A stretch of 18,587 nucleotides of DNA from Azonexaceae bacterium (lineage in GTDB: Bacteria > Pseudomonadota > Gammaproteobacteria > Burkholderiales > Rhodocyclaceae): NCBI GenBank assembly GCA_009469665.1, contig SSTB01000112.1, positions 1 through 18,587 of the forward strand. Direction: 5' to 3'. Under the pieces are notes generated by a model. The model was not told the origin of the DNA and ran no database searches. It saw nothing but the letters and a program-made list of their open reading frames with translations. The stretch's first letter is position 1, and every line of letters starts with the position of its first letter. Shown here in pieces: positions 15,032 to 18,587 of this stretch. The position numbers were made by a program, and so were the translations under genes.

Positions 15032-15495
15032 GGATTGCGGGATTCGTTGAGGAGGGCTTCGGCGCGCCGGGCCTCGTCGGCGGAGAGAGGGGCGTCGTCG
15101 GTGACCTGGAGGTTACGCTGCCTCAGGTAGCGGACGAGGGCCACCAGGCCGAGGAACATGAGCAGTAAGGGGCCTGCCCAGAGGAGGATGGTCGTGGCCT
15201 TGATCGGCGGCCGGTAGAGGACGAAGTCGCCGTAGCGGGCGACCATGAAGTCGATGATTTCCTTGTCCGACTTGCCGGCCTGGATCATGCCGCGGATTTC
15301 GCGGCGCAGATCCTGGGCCAGTTCCGCATTGGAATCGGCGATGTTCTGGTTCTGGCAGACTAGGCAGCGGAGTTCTTCAGAGAGTTTGACCAGGCGTTTT
15401 TCCGCCACCGGATCGTCGGCCAGCGGTGCGGCGTCCTTGGCGGCGGCACAGCAGGCAAAACAGGCGAGCACAAAGGCAAGGAACAGCCGCTTCAC
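15028..15495 (-). CDS. ccmH: CcmH (CcmL-type), apocytochrome thiol reductase
   Basis: The 155-residue protein has an N-terminal signal/anchor (residues 1-19), the CcmH redox motif LRCLVCQNQ with Cys44 and Cys47, and a C-terminal membrane helix (about 105-127). It keeps CxxCH cysteines of apocytochromes reduced for haem ligation, in the periplasm and anchored to the inner membrane. It corresponds to the short N-terminal domain of E. coli CcmH; the TPR half is the separate downstream CcmI, the usual split arrangement. The start is GTG (15495-15493), overlapping the ccmG TGA as GTGA, and no better ATG exists upstream. A second overlap with ccmI (15028-15031) indicates translational coupling. Confidence 0.94.
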   Translation of the reverse strand: MKRLFLAFVLACFACCAAAKDAAPLADDPVAEKRLVKLSEELRCLVCQNQNIADSNAELAQDLRREIRGMIQAGKSDKEIIDFMVARYGDFVLYRPPIKATTILLWAGPLLLMFLGLVALVRYLRQRNLQVTDDAPLSADEARRAEALLNESRNP

Positions 15496-16076
15496 TTGGA
15501 CAGATCCCCGACCAAGGGCAGGATTTTGCTGCCCAGGATTTCCGGCGTGATGGGGCCGGTGTGCTTCATGCGAATAATGCCGGCTTTATCGATGACGTAG
15601 GTTTCGGGCACGCCGTAGACGCCGTAATCGATACCGACGCGGCCGTCCAGGTCGAGGACGGAGAGGCTGTAGGGATCGCCGTGCTGGGTCAGCCAGCGGC
15701 CTGCCCGCTCGATGGCGAGCTTGGTTTCCTGGTCTGGGCCGATCTTGCTCATGTCGAACTCGCCGTCGCCGCGGACCTCCTTGTAATTGAGGCCTACCAG
15801 GGGCACGCTGGCGCGCTTGGAAAATTCCACCAGCACCGGGTGCTCCTGGCGGCAGGAGACGCACCAGGAGGACCACACGTTCAAGAGCCACACCTTGCCC
15901 TGCATGTCCTTGGGGCCGAAGGCCTGGTCCGGCTTGGCCAGGACGGGTAGGGCGAAGGCCGGCGCCGGCTTGCCCACCAGGGGCGACGGCACGTCGCGGG
16001 GATTGAGGCCGAGGCCGACGGCCAACAGCGCCACCAGGGCGACGAATCCGCCCAGAATCCAGAGATATTTGTTCAT
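15492..16076 (-). CDS. ccmG: CcmG (DsbE), thioredoxin-like cytochrome c biogenesis protein
   Basis: The 194-residue protein has an N-terminal membrane anchor (residues 4-23) and a periplasmic thioredoxin fold. The active site is WCVSC (Trp71, Cys72, Cys75), and the conserved GVYGVPETYVID holds the cis-Pro loop used by CcmG. It passes reducing equivalents to CcmH or directly to apocytochrome haem-binding cysteines. The Cys-Val-Ser-Cys spacing is normal for the family, though E. coli CcmG has WCPTC. The ATG overlaps the ccmF TGA by four bases (16073-16076), and the 3' end overlaps ccmH. This tight packing places it in one operon with ccmE-F-H-I. Confidence 0.95.
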   Translation of the reverse strand: MNKYLWILGGFVALVALLAVGLGLNPRDVPSPLVGKPAPAFALPVLAKPDQAFGPKDMQGKVWLLNVWSSWCVSCRQEHPVLVEFSKRASVPLVGLNYKEVRGDGEFDMSKIGPDQETKLAIERAGRWLTQHGDPYSLSVLDLDGRVGIDYGVYGVPETYVIDKAGIIRMKHTGPITPEILGSKILPLVGDLSK

Positions 16077-18061
16077 GCGTTTTGGACTCCGCCGGGGAGG
16101 GTAGCGGCGCTACGGGCCTTGACCCTGTAGCGGCGGTCGAGCATGGCCATCAGGCCGCCCAGGGCCATCAGGATGCAGCCACCCCAGATCCAGTCCACGA
16201 AGGGCTTGTAATAAACACGAACCGCCCAGGCCCCTTCGGGTTTGTCCCGCTCGATGGGCTCGCCCAGGGAGACATAGACGTCGCGCAGGAAGCCGGCGTC
16301 GATGGCGGCCTCGGTCATGGGCATGGCGGAGGATTGGTAGTTGCGCTTTTCCGGCGCCATCTTGCGCAGGAACCTGCCGTCCCGGGATAGATCCACGTCG
16401 CCCTGGGCCGCCGAGTAGTTGGGGCCTTCGACGCCGCGGACGCCGTTGAACTTGAAGGTATAGCCGGCCACGGTGACGGTGTCGCCGGGCTCCATCTTGA
16501 CGTCCTTCTCATCCTGGAAACCGCCCACCATGGTGACGCCAACGACGAAGACAGCAATGCCGATGTGGGCGATATGCATGCCGAAGTAGTGGCGGGGCTG
16601 CTTCAGAGCGGCAGTCAGGAACGGCTGGCCGGCGCGGGTATGCTGCACCCGCTCGACGAAGTTGAGGATGGCGGTACACACGATCCAGACGGCAAGCAGC
16701 AGGCCGAGACCCACCAGGGGTGTCCAGCTCCCGTAGGCCAGGGGCAGGGCGACGGCCACCACCACTGCCACGGCAAACGCCCAGCGCACGGTGCGGGCGA
16801 TTTCTGAGAGCGACGCTTCCTTCCAGCGGGCAAAGGGCCCGATGCCCATGAGGAAGAGCACCGGCGCCATGACCGGCACGAAGACGGCGTTGAAATAAGG
16901 GGGGCCGACGGAAATCTTGCCCAGGGCCAGCGCGTCGATGAGGAGCGGGTACAGGGTGCCGAGGAGCACCGTGCCGGCGGCCACAACCAGCAGGACATTG
17001 TTGGTGAGCAGCAGCGACTCCCGGGAAACCAGGCCGAAACGCCCGCCCAGGCCGACCTTGGGCGCCCGCCAGGCAAAGAGGGCCAGGGACGAGCCGATCA
17101 CCGCCACCAGGAAGATGAGGATGAAGATGCCCCGGGCGGGGTCGGTGGCGAAGGCGTGCACCGAGGTCAGTACGCCGGAACGGACCAGGAAGGTGCCCAA
17201 CAGGGAGAGGGAGAAGGCCGAGATGGCCAGCAGCACCGTCCAGTTCTTGAAACTGCCACGCTTTTCCGTCACCGCCAGGCTATGGACCAGGGCAGTGCCC
17301 ACCAGCCAGGGCATGAAGGAGGCGTTCTCGACGGGATCCCAGAACCACCAGCCGCCCCAACCCAGCTCGTAGTAGGCCCACCAGGAACCCATGGCGATGC
17401 CCAGGGTGAGGAAAATCCAGGCGGCGGTGGTCCACGGCCGGGACCAGCGGGCCCAGGCGGCGTCGAGCTGGCCGGAAAGCAGCGCCGCGATGGCGAAGGC
17501 AAAGGCCACCGAGAAGCCCACGTAGCCCATGTAGAGGAGTGGCGGGTGGATGACCAGGCCAAAGTCCTGCAACAGCGGGTTGAGGTCGCGGCCTTCCTCC
17601 GCCCCCGGCAGCAGGCGCTCGAAGGGGTTGGAGGTGACCAGGATGAAGAGCAGAAAGCCGAAGGCCACCAATCCCAGGGTGCCGAGGACGCGGGCGACCA
17701 TGGTTTCCGGCAACTGGCGGGAGAAAAGCACGACGGCGGCGGCCCACCAGCTGAGCATCAGCATCCAAAGCAAGAGCGATCCCTCGTGGCCGCCCCAGAC
17801 GGCGGCCACCCGGTACTGGATGGGCAAGAGGGAATTGGAATGCTGGGCCACGTACACCACCGAGAAGTCGTTGGTGACGAAGGCCTGTGTCAGGCAGGCG
17901 AAGGAAAAGGTCACCAGCAGGGCAAAGGCGCCGGCGGCTGGGCGGGCCAGGGCCACCCAGGCCAGGCGGTTCCGATGGGCACCGATGAGGGGCAGGGTAC
18001 CCTGGATTGCCGCGACGACCAGGGCCAGGATGAGGGCGAAATGCCCGAGTTCGGGGATCAT
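16073..18061 (-). CDS. ccmF: CcmF, cytochrome c haem lyase subunit
   Basis: The 662-residue multi-spanning inner-membrane protein carries the WWD haem-handling domain (ELGWGGWWFWDPVENASFMPW, about 232-252, written here at the 21-residue region's key Trp237/238, Trp239-241 cluster and Asp242). Other conserved parts are WGGHEGSLLLW (89-99) and the haem-ligand histidine regions around His172 (IHPPLLYMGY) and His260. CcmF takes haem from holo-CcmE and, with CcmH/CcmI, ligates it to CxxCH of apocytochromes. The length is normal for the family (about 650). The ATG at 18061 has GGAGAA nine bases upstream on the minus strand. It is 18 bases from ccmE upstream and overlaps ccmG downstream by four bases. 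Confidence 0.96.
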   Translation of the reverse strand: MIPELGHFALILALVVAAIQGTLPLIGAHRNRLAWVALARPAAGAFALLVTFSFACLTQAFVTNDFSVVYVAQHSNSLLPIQYRVAAVWGGHEGSLLLWMLMLSWWAAAVVLFSRQLPETMVARVLGTLGLVAFGFLLFILVTSNPFERLLPGAEEGRDLNPLLQDFGLVIHPPLLYMGYVGFSVAFAFAIAALLSGQLDAAWARWSRPWTTAAWIFLTLGIAMGSWWAYYELGWGGWWFWDPVENASFMPWLVGTALVHSLAVTEKRGSFKNWTVLLAISAFSLSLLGTFLVRSGVLTSVHAFATDPARGIFILIFLVAVIGSSLALFAWRAPKVGLGGRFGLVSRESLLLTNNVLLVVAAGTVLLGTLYPLLIDALALGKISVGPPYFNAVFVPVMAPVLFLMGIGPFARWKEASLSEIARTVRWAFAVAVVVAVALPLAYGSWTPLVGLGLLLAVWIVCTAILNFVERVQHTRAGQPFLTAALKQPRHYFGMHIAHIGIAVFVVGVTMVGGFQDEKDVKMEPGDTVTVAGYTFKFNGVRGVEGPNYSAAQGDVDLSRDGRFLRKMAPEKRNYQSSAMPMTEAAIDAGFLRDVYVSLGEPIERDKPEGAWAVRVYYKPFVDWIWGGCILMALGGLMAMLDRRYRVKARSAATLPGGVQNA

Positions 18062-18079
18062 GGGGCTTTTCTCCGGGGC

Positions 18080-18577
18080 TCAGTAGGTAGCGCCGGGCCT
18101 AGCCGGTGCGGTAGCGCCCCCCGCCTCGGCCGCCGCCTTCTTCTCGGCCGCCCGGGCGTGGGCGTCGCCCACCGCCTTGGCGGCTTCGGGCGGCATGTAG
18201 TTCTCGTCGTGCTTGGCCAGCACCTCCTGGGCAACGAAGACTCCTTCGCCGCCCAGCTTGCCCTGGGCCACCACGCCCTTCCCTTCCTTGAAGAGGTCGG
18301 GGAGGATGCCCTTGTAATTGACGGTGAGATCCTTGTCGGTATCGGTGACCACAAAGCTCACGGTGACGCCGTCGGCCTGACGCTTTAGGCTGCCTTCCTT
18401 GACTAGGCCGCCGATACGGAAGAGCTTGTCCTGGGGCGCCTTGCCTGCGGCCACGTCGGTGGGGGAGATGTAGAGGGCGATGTTGCTGTTGAGCGCGTTA
18501 AGCACCAAGGCGGCGATGACGCCGAGGATGGCGAGGGCGCCGCCGATGAGGGCGAGGCGTTTGTGGCGGGTCTTCAT
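18080..18577 (-). CDS. ccmE: CcmE, periplasmic haem chaperone
   Basis: The 165-residue protein has a single N-terminal membrane anchor (about 8-28) and the CcmE beta-barrel. The haem-binding AKHDENYMP motif has His123 as the covalent haem ligand and Tyr127 as the axial ligand, both present. CcmE receives haem from CcmC/CcmD and delivers it to CcmF. After the motif comes an Ala/Lys/Glu-rich tail of about 35 residues ([16 protein letters not shown] and beyond), probably disordered. The ATG at 18577 gives the expected [10 protein letters not shown] start. No Shine-Dalgarno is visible in the 10 upstream bases available, and the start may overlap the ccmD stop. The operon's promoter lies beyond the window. 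Confidence 0.95.
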   Translation of the reverse strand: MKTRHKRLALIGGALAILGVIAALVLNALNSNIALYISPTDVAAGKAPQDKLFRIGGLVKEGSLKRQADGVTVSFVVTDTDKDLTVNYKGILPDLFKEGKGVVAQGKLGGEGVFVAQEVLAKHDENYMPPEAAKAVGDAHARAAEKKAAAEAGGATAPARPGATY

Positions 18578-18587
18578 GCGTCGGAGG
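18574..18587 (-). CDS. Possible C-terminal end of ccmD (partial)
   Basis: On the minus strand a frame ending in TGA at 18576-18574 reads Ser-Asp-Ala-stop and overlaps the ccmE ATG as ATGA. This is the position where ccmD, a short membrane protein joining CcmC to CcmE, would normally end. Only three codons are visible, so the call is positional: it fits the 4-base overlaps between the other ccm genes but has no sequence support of its own. Confidence 0.3.

Overview
The window is a gene-dense, GC-rich chromosomal segment. It most likely comes from a denitrifying or nitrate-respiring betaproteobacterium, and Rhodocyclales would be my guess. The reasons are the yicC-gmk-rpoZ-spoT order, a periplasmic nitrate reductase cluster of the NapDAGHB type, and a System I (Ccm) cytochrome c maturation operon. 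The taxon is inferred from gene order and protein character, not from a search. No tRNA, rRNA, insertion sequence, CRISPR array or phage gene was seen.

Layout. (1) 1-5056, plus strand: the last codons of a yicC-like gene, then gmk, rpoZ, spoT, a dadA-type FAD amino-acid dehydrogenase and a tatD-family hydrolase. All are tightly spaced or overlapping. gmk, rpoZ and spoT form a nucleotide/(p)ppGpp block: GMP kinase, the omega subunit that helps form a ppGpp site on RNA polymerase, and the bifunctional ppGpp synthetase/hydrolase. (2) 5057-5186: a promoter region with a near-perfect FNR/ANR box inside a 22-bp-spaced direct repeat. (3) 5187-10375: napD-napA-napG-napH-napB, closed by a textbook terminator at 10399-10425. 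NapC and NapF are absent, so electrons from quinol presumably reach NapB and NapA through NapH and NapG. (4) 10426-14040: a repeat-rich leader, an exported YVTN/YncE-type beta-propeller and a TonB-dependent outer-membrane receptor, probably one transcription unit. This pair is the least understood part of the window. (5) 14192-18577, minus strand: ccmE-ccmF-ccmG-ccmH-ccmI, read towards the TonB receptor gene, with 4-base stop/start overlaps through ccmF-G-H-I. The last bases may be the end of ccmD.

How it fits together. NapB is a dihaem c-type cytochrome and needs the Ccm apparatus encoded a few kilobases away. The nap operon carries an anaerobic FNR-type control site. The propeller/receptor pair sits between two periplasmic redox modules and resembles, in logic, the adjacent yncE and yncD/pqqU genes of Escherichia coli. 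A role in uptake or handling of a redox cofactor or metal complex (PQQ is one testable candidate) is a hypothesis only. Outside that pair, the novelty is mainly in regulatory RNA or DNA structure: a UNCG-capped hairpin between napA and napG, a palindrome and direct-repeat cluster before the propeller gene, and a hairpin between propeller and receptor.
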